Positions 31,317-43,617 of a stretch of DNA of 64,000 bases are shown piece by piece. A model generated the notes under the pieces. It did no database searches. It saw only the letters and a program-made list of their open reading frames with translations, and was not told where the DNA came from. Source of the stretch: Mixophyes australis. Lineage: Eukaryota; Chordata; Amphibia; Anura; Limnodynastidae. The stretch's first letter is position 1. The number at the start of each line of letters is the position of its first letter. Location of the stretch: positions 98,152,271 through 98,216,270 of the forward strand of contig JAVHZZ010000009.1 of NCBI GenBank assembly GCA_036250195.1. Reading direction: 5' to 3'. Made by a program: the position numbers and the translations under genes.

Positions 31317-32093
31317 TGTGTCTGAAATGGAAAACATAAATGTACTGCTTGTTTTTGTCAACCACTCAAAATGAAGAATTTTATAAAGTGGACCGGCTCA
31401 GGCTGGTTCACATGTTGGCCCTGCATGGTCACATGTTGGCCCTGCATGGCTCCAGGTAAAGGTCCGACTGCCCCATTCATATTAATCAATGTAAATCTAG
31501 AAAAGCATTAGATTATCCGGGCAGTGCAAACACATTGGGGTTTAATAATGAACAATTATAGAAAAAGTAAGTGACTAAAAAATATACATTTCTGAGCCAA
31601 GAAACAAGAATTATAGAAAGCTAGTGTTCACTATACTATTGAATCATAAAACTCATGGTAATAGGTTTACTTTTCAATTATGTGAAAAACAGAGCAAAAA
31701 AAGCTTAATTTTTGTTACGAAAAAACTGTTCTCTGTCATATATCACAATCTTGGAGCTGCAAATTCGTAATTTTAGTATTCCTCCACACAATTAAATAAG
31801 GGCCTCTCTTATTAAATGTATTTCTCAAACTCAACAATTTGAAATATTAGATGAATCTTTGTTGCTACTGTCTGCAAATAAGGGAGTTATGTTACTCTCC
31901 ATTCTGCAGAAACAGAGCAGAACAAAATGATATAAAAAAATATTATTAATAAAAGAAGAAACACACAAGCTCAGAATTGTAAAATGGAGATATAATTTTT
32001 TTCTCTGGAGTTCTATTGTAGATTTTAAAGAAATGGGATATATTGTTTTCTTATTACTACATTGATGTTTTACAGATTTTTTAAAAAATATAA
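31317..32093. other. No recognisable gene
   Basis: AT-rich. A 21-bp direct duplication (TCACATGTTGGCCCTGCATG...) lies at 31408-31449. Otherwise nothing. Confidence 0.5.
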
Positions 32094-32285
32094 TACAATG
32101 TAGCATAATACAAAAATGTTAATTTTGTACATATGATTTTGAGAAATAAACTTATATTAGCTGCTATGATACCACAATAGTTATAGTTCAAACAAGCATA
32201 GCTCACCCTTGGGTTCTGTAGGCATATAATATAAATTATGTTTAAATAATTCTACAGTAACTTCTTATCTGCTGCCTTGGTTGCA
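32094..32285 (+). repeat. Unclassified interspersed repeat, copy 2
   Basis: Aligns with 24399-24600 over its length (TGATACCACAATAG, AAACAAGCATAGCTCACC, TTATCTGCT). Followed by a 15-bp poly(G) at about 32318. Confidence 0.6.
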
Positions 32286-32893
32286 ATTGTCAGAAAACAC
32301 AGTGTAGAATCCTGGGATAGGGGGGGGGGGGGGCTGATGAATGTGGCATTAATACTTCCTCTTTGATGTTAGGACTGGACTGTCCAGCTCACCTACAGCG
32401 CCACATCGTCTGTAGATTCAGACCGTACATAAAAGTAACCAGGGAATACTCATTTTTGACATAAGAAAAACTTGTAAGGCGTGACTTTATTGTGCTCTGG
32501 TACCACAAAAATTGCAACAAAACAAATAGGTCCACACTGATTGTGTTTTTTTTGGTATAAAATACTATGTGCTCCATAAAATAATATTTTCAACACTACA
32601 ACTGGTCTCAGCAACTGTGGGGCCCTGCAAACTCCTGGTCCTTTATATGGTTAAATGACATGTGAATGACTTCTAGTTTCAAATGTGATTAACCACAGAG
32701 GAGACTCCTGCAGGTTAGCGCACTTCCAATATACAATTAACACCCCTCAGTTTATAAATGGATTAATTGCAGACCATTTTTATTATTTTATTCTAACATT
32801 TGGTTGGAGTAAAACATTTTAAATGTTGTCTTTAATAGACCACTAAATCCTAACATTTAAATTTTCAGATGTAAAGAATAAAGGTCAAATATA

Positions 32894-34067
32894 CACTGAT
32901 CAGCCACAATATTAAAACCACTGACAAGCAAAGTGAATAATATTGATTATCTTGTTACAATGGCACCTGGCAAGCAGTGGGAAAAATTAGGCGGTAAGTG
33001 AAAAGTTAGTTCTTGAAGTTGATGTGTTGGAAGCAGAAAAATGGGCAAGAGTAAGAATCTGAGTGACTTTGACAAGGACCAGATTGTGATGGGTAGATGA
33101 CTGGGTCAGAGCATCTCCAAAACGACAGGTCTTTTGGGGTGTTCCCGGTATGCAGTGTTTGGTACCTACCAAAACTGGTCCAAGGAAGGACAACCGGTGA
33201 ACCGGTAACAGATCATGGGTACCCAAGGCTCATTGATGTGCGTAGGGAGCACAGGCTAGCCCGTCTGGTCCAATCCCACAGAAGAGCTACTATAGCACAA
33301 CTTGCTGAAAAAATAAATGCTGGCTATGATAGAAAGGTGTCATAACACACAGTGCATTGCAGCTTGCTGCATAGCTACAGACCGGTTAGAGTGCCCATGC
33401 TGACCCCTGTCCACTGCTGGAAGCACCTACAATGGGCATGTGATTGCCAGAACTGGACCAATGGAAGAAGGTGGCCTGGTCTGATGAATCACTTTTTCTT
33501 AAACATCAGTTGACGGCCACCAGACATGGCACCAGGATGCACTATGGGAAGAAGGTAAACAGGCAGAGGCAGTGTGATGCTCTGGGCAATGTTCTGTTGG
33601 GAAACCTTGGGTCCTGGCATTAATGTGGATGTTACTTTGACACATACCATCTACCTAAACATTGTTGCTGACCAAGTACACCCCTTCATGGCAAAGGTAT
33701 TCCCTGATGGCAGTGGCCTCTTTCAGTAGGATAATGCACCCTGCCACACTGCAAAAATTGTTCAGGAATGGTTCCAGGAACATGGCAAAGAGGTCAAGCT
33801 ATTGACTTGACCTCCAAATTCCCAAGATCTCAATCTGATCTAGCTTCTGTGGGATGTGCTGGAAAGATAATTCCAAGCCATGGAGGCCCCACCTCGCAAC
33901 TTTCAGGACTTAAAGTATTTTCTGCTAACTTCTTGATGCCAGATAACACAGGACACCTTCAGAGGTCTTGTGGAGTGCATATCTCAATGGCTCAGAGCTA
34001 TTTTGGTGGCACAAGAAGGACCTACACAATATTAGGCAGGTGGTTATAATGTTGTGGCTGAACAGTG
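32894..34067 (+). mobile_element. Tc1/mariner transposon, full-length but dead
   Basis: Terminal inverted repeats CACTGATCAGCCACAATATT and, reversed, CACTGTTCAGCCACAACATT, with TA duplications at 32892-32893 and 34068-34069. The length is 1,174 bp. It encodes the transposase pseudogene below. Confidence 0.93.
33041..34030 (+). pseudogene. Tc1 transposase pseudogene
   Basis: Starts at ATG 33041 (MGKSKNLSDFDKDQIV), the usual N-terminal helix-turn-helix region. The middle reads HRRATIAQLAEKINAG. The DDE domain survives in pieces: WSDES (first Asp), DNAPCHTAK (second Asp) and PNSQDLN (region before the third acidic residue). The expected PIEH glutamate has decayed. Stops occur near codon 20 and repeatedly later. 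The normal protein is about 340 aa and the span fits. Confidence 0.88.
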
Positions 34068-34070
34068 TAT

Positions 34071-35329
34071 AGGACAGTGACCTAATGTGAAATGTAATCA
34101 GTTAATCTGCTCTTAAATCATTGCATGCATATCACAAATATACACAGCACATGTGTACAGAACAAGACTGCAAGACTATCACTCAAAATGTTGCCTCTTC
34201 CATTAGAGAAGCACCCTAAAATAGAGCAAGATGGCCATATTTTACTGAAGTATAAACACTGCATGTATTTCAGATATATTATTCAGCTCAGTTAGGCAAC
34301 CCTTTGGTATATATTAATGTCAGCTTTTTTGCTGCTTAAAATGTTTGTATGCGTGCGTGTAGCAGATTACAATCCCATCTCAAAACAGTGACAGCAACTG
34401 ATACACATTGACAATAACTAACTTTTAAAGGCTAAATCCACTTTTCAGAAATATTTCTCACCACATTGTTTATGCCATAAAAGATGCTCTCAAATGCCTG
34501 CCATTCTGTATAAATGTTGCAATCTACTATTGCAGGCTCAATTCCCTATCTGTAAAATGAATGAAAGTCCAGTGGTTGGTCAAGATATTTTGGCAACAGA
34601 GCCACACACAAGAAACTGCATACATTCCCCACATAATGTCATCACATTGTGGCTACAAAATAATATTGTGTGACTGCAGTTTTCAGTTTCTTGTTCTGAC
34701 AATGCCAAATTAATCCAGACCTTGCAACGTGACTTTTTTCACAGTCTAATACCTTTGACCATTTTAAAAGCTAAAATGGTCTAAACTTAGCAAGCGTGCT
34801 ATGGTGGGAAGCAATGGTACACTAAAAAATAAATAATGAATAACTTCAGTATGTTCATTGTGTCCCTTTAGAATTTATACATCTTTTGCTGCTCTTTTTA
34901 AATGCTTTTTCTCTACAATGTTCTCTCATAATGCATCTCCTATTTAATATTCCTTCCTTTTAACATGGATTTTTATCTGAGAAGACTATTTTTGTGTATT
35001 ATGTGCAACTATTTTTCGTGACTTTAAAATATTTTAATAATTTTACTCTTTATGCTGTTTCTACAAAAGAGATGATCACAGCAAGTGAGAATGGGAAAAA
35101 TGTGGGGTCATCCTCTAGTTTGTGCAGAGTTATCAAAGGCACATTTCACCCTAATGTAGAAAGATCTCAGGTCGCCAGAGAAGTTTTCCCACTATGCTTG
35201 CATGTCTATGGACACATTTCCTAAATTATCTAAAATATTAATATCAAATCTTGAAATAGATAGTGTCATTATTGAATATAAATAGCAATAACCAACAAAC
35301 AACATCATCTATGATAAATGGACCACACA
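34071..35329. other. No recognisable feature
   Basis: AT-rich. The frame 34994-35224 has no known motif. Confidence 0.5.
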
Positions 35330-37620
35330 TTTCATTCGGGTGGAAAAAGATGCAGTCTTTATTAAAACACTTGCCCTTATAATCTCCAAATATATCTCCT
35401 TTGAGTATAGGTATGGAGAAGAATGGGAGAGAATATCTAGTGTAACTCCGTTTTGAAGATTTAGAAAAGGCTATGCAGAAATATGTGTACTACTCCTAAA
35501 AGAGAATAGTTATTTGGGAGACTTTCAACTTAGAAAGGTATCTGGCTGAGCAGATTATTCCGAAAGACCTTAAAATTAGTTTTTATAATTCTTCAGAAGG
35601 TTTTAAAAAAGTATAGATGCGATTCCTCAAAAACTGCTCATTTCCGTGATTGATTTAATATCAAAGGAAAGATGAAAAGAGTTGAGTAAGTTAGCGGAAG
35701 AGATCTATGACTTGCAAATGTTGACATATCCCTTTTCAGATCTAAAGGATTTTAAACAAATGGAAAATAATATAATGATTAATATTACAAAAGACAAGGA
35801 AAATAACCAAGAGAAAGCAAAAGAAATATGTGCGTGATATATCTACTAATAATTCTGTGGACGAGGTTATTGCCCTAGTTCCAATTTCACCCATAGATAA
35901 CGGCATAAACTGCTTCAACAAAAGCAGCCAGCTACCAATATTTCAAAGGCACCTGTTCTCTGATAAAGTAAGACACACTAAACCTGAGAAATGTATTTCT
36001 GTTAGAAATTAAAGGTATCCAAAAAAAGAATTCACTAAATGGCATTAAAATGTGATCAGAACAAATAGTAAAGAATCTAAATGGTTTGAAATAAACAAAA
36101 AAGGGAAAACAAGGAAGGGAAAGTATTTGGAGAATTGGGAATACCGTTGTGATGAAAAGATAGAGCTCGGATTAGCATGAGCATTTTATTATACAAATAG
36201 GTAATTCACAGATTTGAACAGCTTCCAGATATGTATGACAACAATTCCCCTTTATTTCATCAAGAAAGGAAACCTTTCTGTCAAAAGACAAGATATACCG
36301 CATATGATGAGCTGAAAAAGAAATCCAGATATTGCCCCCCTAAAAAGTAAGGTAGGGTTTAAATGTAAGATAATTATCCCTGTCCCTAAAGAGGAGGTTA
36401 AAATCTTCAAATTAAGTACTTATACACTTTCAGAGCATTAAAGGTCTGTTTTAAATAAAGGGCTTAAGTTTTCTCCTAGAAATTTGATAAATAAATTTAA
36501 TGTGTTGGGAGATATACAAAAGTTTCTACGAAAACTGGCTGTAAAAAAGTTTTGCCTAGCGAGGGACAAAAGTGATGGTCCCATGCTAAATAATATTAAT
36601 AGCAAAATTGAATGTGAAGGTGATTCATCAGAATTGTCTACTCCAAAAAGGATTATTACAAATAAATAAACTTTAAATCCTACCTTAGAGGCTGTTTCAT
36701 GGACAGCTTTGGCAAATTATTTTTTGCAGAAGTGGACTTAATAAATCTAGGTAAAAATAAATTTATTCTTAGCCGCAATGAGTAAACAGACTTAAGAAAA
36801 CCTTCAGCAAAACTCCCTTATAGTCATCAAACCAGTGGATAAATGGAGAGGAGTGGTTATTCTGGGCAGGATAAAGTATGTGGAAATTAATAAACAACTT
36901 AGAGATGGGATTATTTATAAAGCATTAAAGAATGATCCAGCTGGTTCAGTAAAGGTAAGATAAAGGTACTTTGAGTGAAGAAGAATTTAGCTACCTGACC
37001 ATTCCTTATCCAACTACACCTGTGATGTTCGTTCTACCGAAAATACATAAAGATGTGACAAATCCTCCTGCCCGTCCTATGCAGGTACAAAATCTTTAAC
37101 GGACAATTTATCGGAAATTATTGATTTTAATTTTCAACCAATGGTTATCAAAAATATATCATATCTCAAAGACAATGGAGATTTCCTGAAAAAGTAAAGA
37201 CTCTTAAATGGAGGGAAAACATGTTTGGTCACAGCTGATCTAAAATCACTGTATACATGTGTAAATCATGGAGATGGTATTATGGCCACCAAGTACTTTC
37301 TTGACAAGAGCGAAATGAAACTAGAGGTTAAAGATTTTATTTTGGAAGCAATAGAGTTTATCCTTTCCAAAACTTATTTTATTGTATTATATGCCTTTAT
37401 AATCCAATACCATTGTCAATACAAAAGAGTTGAAAACATCTTTTGTAAACACTCGGGCTTACCCAAAATAGACCCTATATTGTCTGGGGTTTTACAAGAG
37501 AACCCACAATTCATCTATAAATATGAACCCAATATTAGAGATAAATTAGTTAGGAGTGCATTAGGAGATGGTGAAAAAGAAAATGTGATGATACAAGGTA
37601 TTAATATCCTGTCAAACTGT
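35330..37620 (+). mobile_element. Penelope-like (Neptune-like) element with internal deletion
   Basis: Plus-strand decayed coding. 36460-36560 gives LKFSPRNLINKFNVLGDIQKF (N-terminal domain, in parts). 36800-36950 gives IVIKPVDK and IYKALKNDPAGSV. 36990-37080 gives LPKIHKD...NPPARPM, the strongly conserved PKIHK/PPxRP motif. 37225-37380 gives LKSLYT, DGI and FILSKTYF. The part after about 37440 jumps to NPQFIYKYEPNIRDKLVRSAL, the linker region, so the catalytic end and thumb are deleted. Many stops. N-terminal coding from 35.4 to 36.4 kb is too decayed to read. Confidence 0.8.
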
Positions 37621-37965
37621 GTGCACTATAAAAACATACTTTTTGTAGCCTTCTGGTTCCCCATATTTGTCAATCATATTTAAACTTGTATATATTGTAT
37701 TTGTACGAAGCTAACATGTCTGGCAGCATGGTTTTCTTATATTTCAGACTAGTTCATTGTTTCAGCCTAGGCAAAAGGATTATTGCCCACCATTCCTGTA
37801 TGAATGTACATCACACCAGGGCATCTCATGTGCTAAGATAGGGAAAAAGTCCACAGATAGAGCTCTATGCTTAATTACAGAGCATTGCATTGTGTTGGAT
37901 TGTGATCTCTCCTGTTTAAACAAACTCTGCTGTATAGCCGTAGAACAATATCTGTCCCTAATTAT

Positions 37966-39850
37966 TAGAGCTGCTCAGGCTCGGTTCCCAGAGAACCGAA
38001 CATACCCGAACTTAGCAGATCCGAGAACCAAGCCAAGCCAGCTCGGTACTTTCGTGCTTTTTCATAATTAAAAACGAGGCAAAACATCATTGTTACATCG
38101 TAGGATCTCAGATCTCGTGAGTTTTGGATTCTATAAGTACCGCCCTCCACGGCGATTCAGCACCATTTCACAGAGGGACACAGAAGGGGTAGCACAGTCT
38201 GTAGAGCAGTTGGGCAGCAACATAGGTAGAATAGAATGAGGAGGGGGTAGCAGTGTTCTTTAAAGTCCACAGTGACATTCAGGAGAGCTCCATTGCTAAT
38301 TGTGATTGCTGAAATAGAATTAATAGGGCAGACTTGGTCTTCTAAATCTTCAGCCCCATAATGTACAGTGTTATATAGGTAACACACAAAGAGGAAAGCT
38401 CCAATGCTAATTGTCATTGCTGAAATAGAAATTATAGGGCTGGCTTGCTTGGTCGAAATCTGCAGTTACATTTTACTGTACCATAGTCATAGCTCTCTCA
38501 AAAACAGTAGAGATTGCAGGGTTCGGTGCTGAAAAAGAAATTGTAATAATAGGGCTGTCACTGTTCTTAAAAGTCTCCAGTGACATTCTACTGTGCCTAA
38601 GCTCATACAGAAACAGGAGGGGTAACATTGTTGTTGTCCCTCTCCAGTCTCAGTCATGATGATGATAATCCCTCTATCTCATGTGCTTAAAGCCTATGTT
38701 CAAGTGCATAGTGGTTTTAAGTCAGGGAAGCAAAAATTTAAATAAAAAGCTTGTACCTTTTTAAAGGAAAAAAAAACCTCTCTAATAAAGGTGAAAGTTT
38801 ACTGTAGAAAAACATAAAATTGCCAAGATGCAATTCTACCCACAAAATTTCCAAGCATACCAGCATCAGGTAGCTCCCTTCTCTTAGCTAGATTTCAGTA
38901 CTTGCAATCTACACTGTCATCATATTCACCCTCATCATTATGTACATCTTCCTGAAACAATACTATCTCATGCCCGCTGGAATCCACCATCACAGAACTC
39001 TGTGTACTTTGATGTAATTGCCGATAATGGCCTTCCTCATGGAATTTGTAATTCATTTTATGGCAGAGCTGTCACGATTTTTGGGCAATTCTTTTAGACC
39101 AGCCCAAATGTCTAAATGTTGTGCTGACTCTTCTGCATCACCACTGGGTGTCTAGGGAAAGATTAGTTTTTTTCTAGAAGCAGTTGGCAGAGAAACTAAA
39201 GGAGGAGACATTGTTGTGTCATGCACCACTTGAGCTGTCAGCCTGCTGACCAGGAACTCATTGCATCTCTTGTGATCTGGGGCAGTGGGAAATAAAGACT
39301 TAGCTCTTAAACCTAGGATCAAGCACAGCTAGCAAAATGTAGTGATCCGATTTCAAGATGTTGATAACTCTTGGATCCTGGCGAAGCAAATTAAGCACTT
39401 AATCTACAATTACAATATAGTTAGCGGATTTGCTTTGTTTCATTTCCTCCTTTAATTTCTCTAGCTGCTTCTCAAAAAGTCTAATTAGGGGAATCACTTG
39501 ACTCAAGCTAAAAGTGTCTGCACTCTCTTCACAGGTGACTACTTCCCTGGACTAAAGTACTTTCCCCCTCAAATTCTATTCTTCTTGAAGCCACTGCAGT
39601 CTCCTACTTGCTGATGCCCAATCCCGAAAATGTCCCTAAATATTTGGGGACACAGACAGCATCTCCTGCATGTCATTGTCATTTTTTAAGAAGTTCTGTA
39701 CCACCAAGTTGATTGTGTGAGCAAAACTTGAAATGTGATGGAATTCCCTGCGCTGTAATGCTCTAACAATATTGGTGGCGTTAGCAGAAATCATATATCC
39801 TCAGGAGAGTCCGAGCAGGATAAGCTATGTTGCAATGACATCCCTTACTT
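37966..39850 (-). mobile_element. hAT relative with minus-strand transposase, truncated
   Basis: The left end 37966-38160 (TAGAGCTGCTCAGGCTCGG; ATCCGAGAACC; TCGGATCT-like; TTCTATAAGTACCGCCCTCC) aligns with the left end of the 3331 hAT and, reversed, with the right end of the 25673 element. 38230-38650 is a diverged 109-bp-type tandem region. 38650-38740 matches 27632-27700 in reverse. Transposase remnants follow on the minus strand. The other end is missing: the element stops at an L2 fragment. Confidence 0.75.
38890..39840 (-). pseudogene. hAT transposase pseudogene (C-terminal two thirds)
   Basis: Minus-strand frames align with the transposase at 6239-7600 in order: ANATNIVRALQ and FAHTINLVVQNFLK (39800-39690), SQVIPLIRLF-like and LNLLRQDPRVI (39500-39350), ILLAVLDPRFK (39340), and at the end MVDSSGHEIVLFQEDVHNDEG (38990-38930, in parts). 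The second catalytic Asp has become Ala in SANATN. Several stops; the BED finger and first third are missing. Confidence 0.8.
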
Positions 39851-39867
39851 TTTCAAATAGGTTGTAT

Positions 39868-40330
39868 TACCTCTGATTTGCGCCTTGTCTTGCCTCTGAT
39901 AACCACCTCTCACTCCCGCTTTTAAGACTTCTCCTGTGCTGCTCCCCGCTTATGGAATATCCTACCACGCTCAATCAGACTTTCCCACAGCCTTCAAATC
40001 TTTAGATGCTCTTTGAAAACTTTTCTTTTTTAGAGGTGACCTTATCCTCGATAACACTATTCACACTAACACACCCTCACAACTATCCCAATCTCCACTC
40101 TGAGCCACACTCGCTCCTCTTGTTTCAGCTGTGCCCTCTTCCCTTTAGAATGCAAGCTCTCTAATGAGTATACCCTTTGTTTTCATGTCTCCATTCATTT
40201 TGTCTGCCTTGTCTGTTCTTGTTTTACGTATGTCCTGTTTTATGTATGTCCTTGTCTTTCCTACTGTACGGTGCTGCGGAGCACTGTGGCGCCTTAAAAA
40301 TCTACAATAATAATAATAATAATAATAATG
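39868..40330 (+). mobile_element. L2/CR1 LINE 3' end
   Basis: 39940-40070 gives SPLWNILPRSIRLSHSLQIF and SLKTFLF in shifting frames, the C-terminus of L2 ORF2. It is followed by ATGCAAGCTCTC, the GGTGCTGCGGAGCACTGTGGCGCC tail and an (AAT)n terminus. 5'-truncated and dead. Confidence 0.75.
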
Positions 40331-40469
40331 TTTCATAGACTGTACTAAATCTATTATCATTAGGATAAATATCTCTAAGTTAGCTAACGAGTATGATTTT
40401 TGTGTAGATATCACACAATCTATGGGAGAGGGCGGTATGTGGTATTTATATGACACACCACTAAATCGC

Positions 40470-41143
40470 TTCTAGTCCCTGTCAGTACTTCTATGTAATT
40501 GTGCCTGTTGTACTCCTGATTATCTGATTTCTGCCTATTTCATCATTTTGCACTTTTTTTGTCTGTGGCTCCAGACCCCTGTTTTATTTGGCCTTGCTCA
40601 TGCTTACTACCTGGTATAATTGTGGACCTTCTGATTTTTGACCCCTGGCTTGCCTGTCCCTCCTGTGGATCATCTGGTGCCTTCGGTCACCTGGCTAAAG
40701 CTGGTAACCTGCATTTACATTTTCCTATTTGTGTCTGACATTCAGTGCCTCGTGCCTCCTGACTATCTTGGTATTCAGTCTACTTGTGCCTGTACCTCAT
40801 CTGTATACCTGGCAATCAGACATCAGTCTCTGCTAAACCTGGAAACCTGCATCTGCACTTCCTCATTTGTGCCTGACATCCAGTGCTCTGTGCCTCCTGC
40901 CTCCTGACTATACTGGTATTCAGTCTCATTGTGCCTGCATCCCATCTGTTACACCTGGCAATCCTGGTATCCTGGTATCCAACCTCTCCAGCTCCCAAGC
41001 TATACCTGAAATATCCTTTTATCTGTATTTGCATTTAACCATTGCCCGAACCTTTTTAATAGCTGTGAAATTCTTGTTATAATATGATACTTTGTTTTCA
41101 CTACCTGTACTTTCCGCTGTAGTTATACTGGGAATCGTAACAC
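40470..41143 (+). repeat. LTR-like sequence with ~143-bp tandem duplication
   Basis: Pyrimidine-rich with repeated CTGGTAACCTGCATTTACA/CTGGAAACCTGCATCTGCA blocks at about 40697 and 40840. Ends GGGAATCGTAACA next to a TAA-flanked MITE. The style resembles U3/R regions of frog gypsy LTRs, but I see no clear TG start or poly(A) signal. Low certainty on class; the tandem repeat itself is clear. Confidence 0.4.
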
Positions 41144-41146
41144 TAA

Positions 41147-41371
41147 GGAGCGGAATTCAAATCTCCCCAGAATAGCGCCGCGATAAATGTACTACCGTTA
41201 ATACAGTAATTTTAACCATGCTTTCTGCTCGCAGCTCAGAGAGCTGCAGGCATAAAGTCGGCGTTGAAATTAAAATATTAATGGTAATTACGTGCACTAT
41301 TACTGTAATATCGGTAATAATGCGCAGGCCGCTTTACTTTTGGCAATAACTCGGCCATTTGAATTCCCCCC
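41147..41371. mobile_element. PIF/Harbinger-type MITE (225 bp)
   Basis: Flanked by TAA (41144-41146 and 41372-41374), extendable to CTAAG-like. The ends are GGAGCGGAATTCAAAT and, reversed, GGGGGGAATTCAAATGGC. The TAA duplication is the Harbinger signature. No coding. Confidence 0.75.
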
Positions 41372-41469
41372 TAAGAAACTATTTTTGCCAGGTTAAATAT
41401 GTCAAGGTCAACTAATGTGTATACAAAGAGTTTTATGTTAGTTTTATATTTCTTTGCACAACAGTGGTT

Positions 41470-41600
41470 GCAATTTGCAATTAACACCACCCAGTTTAAA
41501 AACCTGAAGGTGTACAAGTGTTCCCCCATCACCTTGAAAAAGATTATACGATTGAAACGCGTTGTTGTGATATTCTTACCTGTTTCTGAACTGTGATCTG
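41470..41600 (+). mobile_element. Possible Penelope/DIRS-type terminal fragment
   Basis: ACCTTGAAAAAGATT followed by ATTGAAACGCGTTG, the motif pair also found (reversed) at 17205-17245. No coding. Weak. Confidence 0.3.
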
Positions 41601-42118
41601 ACAAGCTGCTAGGCTGGAAGCACTTGGGTTAATTGTGGTCAGGAGGGGGACCCCATGTTTTTTTTTTAACATTTCTCTATTTTTACACTTTTGACAGCCG
41701 CCGAACCTGCGGCTGTATAAACAGACAGTGTAACAGCGATGTGTTTACTAATCACGCTGCTAGGATGCAGCGTGTTGTAGCTGGCAATTTTTAAAGCAAA
41801 CTCAGGAGAGTTTGCTTCATACATATGAGACTTGTACAGGTAGAGTGGCAAACAGTCAGGACTTTAATCTCTATCGATTTTGGAGATGGCGACTTTGACA
41901 GAAACACATCTCTGGCGATTTTACATCAAATCTTACTTTAATACATCTGCGAGATGAAACACCCACGAGAAAATTGCTGGATTTTCAAAATCGGAGCTTG
42001 ATACATTTACCCTCAGGGAAGAAACTTGTTTCTTTTAACCTTGATAGAGGAAATGCATTATTTCTGATGTATATCTGATACAATAAGCATTTGTTTAGGA
42101 AGTCTTTTATGTATCTTC

Positions 42119-42898
42119 GTGTTAGGAAATGCCTTGTTTGGGGTTTTGCAACTTTTCTTGGGGTATTCTATTTTTTTGGAAGAAATGTGTATTCTGCAAC
42201 TGTTGATAGAAAACAGCCATGCTAATCTCATTTTAATTAGACCTTTTGATGTGGGTGCCCAAAACCCCTTAAGGGAAAGGAAGGGGTAATTAGACTTTCT
42301 GTCAGATGTCCACTCTGTCTAAAATAAGAATCAGGAAATCACAGCAAGGTTTTAAGATATCACAGATAAGCGTAAATATTGCTAGCTTTGCATGCATATA
42401 AATCCATGTTTTGGTAAACAAATTGCATCCTGAATCTAAAAATAGCCTGTGAGGCTGTGTCTAAAACTGTATAAAAAGAGAGCCCTTGTACAGTGAATTG
42501 TATCATTCTGATGTTCCATCTGACCTGACCCCTGATACCTTTAATCAGTGGAACTGTCCTTGTCAGGACACTTGAGCGAAATAAGCATCACTCTCTACTT
42601 CAAGACCCTGCTTGACAACTTCTTCAATATTGCTGTAATCCTGTGACCTACAGATTAGACCCTAAATCTGATCCGTCCTCCAGCTGTTCTGAACTTTGGC
42701 CCCATCTCCTAGTACCACCGCTCTGCATGCTACCTAGCAGCTCTGGCCAGTGTGATAGGCCAGGTGATATCCATCTACAGCACCCTGATCCATAGTAAGT
42801 GGTCAGGGGTACCAGCCTAAGTGTACCAGCAAGGGAGTACACTAGCAGAGACAGTTACCCAGAAGGAACATGGTTCTTGATGCCATAAAAGAGTCCAG
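42119..42898 (+). mobile_element. Probable retroviral-type LTR
   Basis: Begins TGTTAGGAAATGCC. A TATA box (GTATAAAAAGAG, about 42470) lies in a U3-like context, followed by an R/U5-like GCTTGACAACTTC region. It may end at CCA (42898) one base before TGGTGGCAGCAGG, which looks like a primer-binding site. The 3' boundary is uncertain (an earlier end near 42846 is possible). No coding domain was identified downstream before 43440. Confidence 0.4.
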
Positions 42899-43444
42899 TG
42901 GTGGCAGCAGGCTCCTCCTATTGCGACAGGAGGGGCGTATTTGGAAAAACGAAATGGGATGGTGGCAAAGTAAGCCCATCCGGTTCCCAGCACACAGGTT
43001 GGCATTGGCGGTCCATCCTGTCAAACCATCTCTGGATGCTTTCTGAAATATAAGGTGTTACTGACTGGTGTCCAGACAATAACTGCTAATCATCAAATGT
43101 AAGAAGGGACTATCGTCTTTTAAATGAGGGGTCCCCATAGTTTCCTGGAGCCAGGATGGGCATTACAAAACCCTTCCCACATCCTAAGCACCTTAAAGTT
43201 TTCTGTAGCGTAGGGGTTATTATCTGGAGAGCACCATACAATAAGGGGCACATCATTTGAAAGCAGTACTTTACTGGATTTATTAATGATTTCTGTAGTA
43301 TAGAGAGATTATCTGGCATTCACATATGATCACAAGAAAATAAGTACCCAAGCCCGTAAAGTTTGAAAGAGGGGACTCTCCTCTTTTATACTAGGGTACC
43401 CCTGAGATTCTTGGTGGTGCCAGGATGAAGGAGAGACACTCTTT
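42899..43444. other. Possible LTR-element leader and unclassified sequence
   Basis: Follows the putative primer-binding site. 43090-43170 and 43340-43435 are diverged direct repeats (GGGGTCCCC...GGAGCCAGGATGGGC against GGTACCCC...GGTGCCAGGATGAAGG). No domain recognised. Confidence 0.3.
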
Positions 43445-43617
43445 GGGGGAAATTCAATTGGCCGCTATGTAAAATTATCTGCTTATTTTTGCTTGCACCT
43501 CTATTGGGTTTGAGCAAAGATGAGGGACGTTTCTTTGAAAAAATATCTGGGCAAGTTGTCTAGCGGCAGTTTTGGAGACAGCTTGAATGGATTTTTTTTA
43601 GAATTGAATCTCTCCTT
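43445..43617. mobile_element. Possible MITE related to the TAA-flanked family
   Basis: Begins TTTGGGGGAAATTCAATTGG and ends GAATTGAATCTCTCCTTTA, roughly inverted. Boundaries approximate. Confidence 0.4.

Noticed and set aside
31408..31449. 21-bp direct duplication as a target-site duplication
   Set aside because: The copies are adjacent with nothing inserted; a simple tandem duplication.
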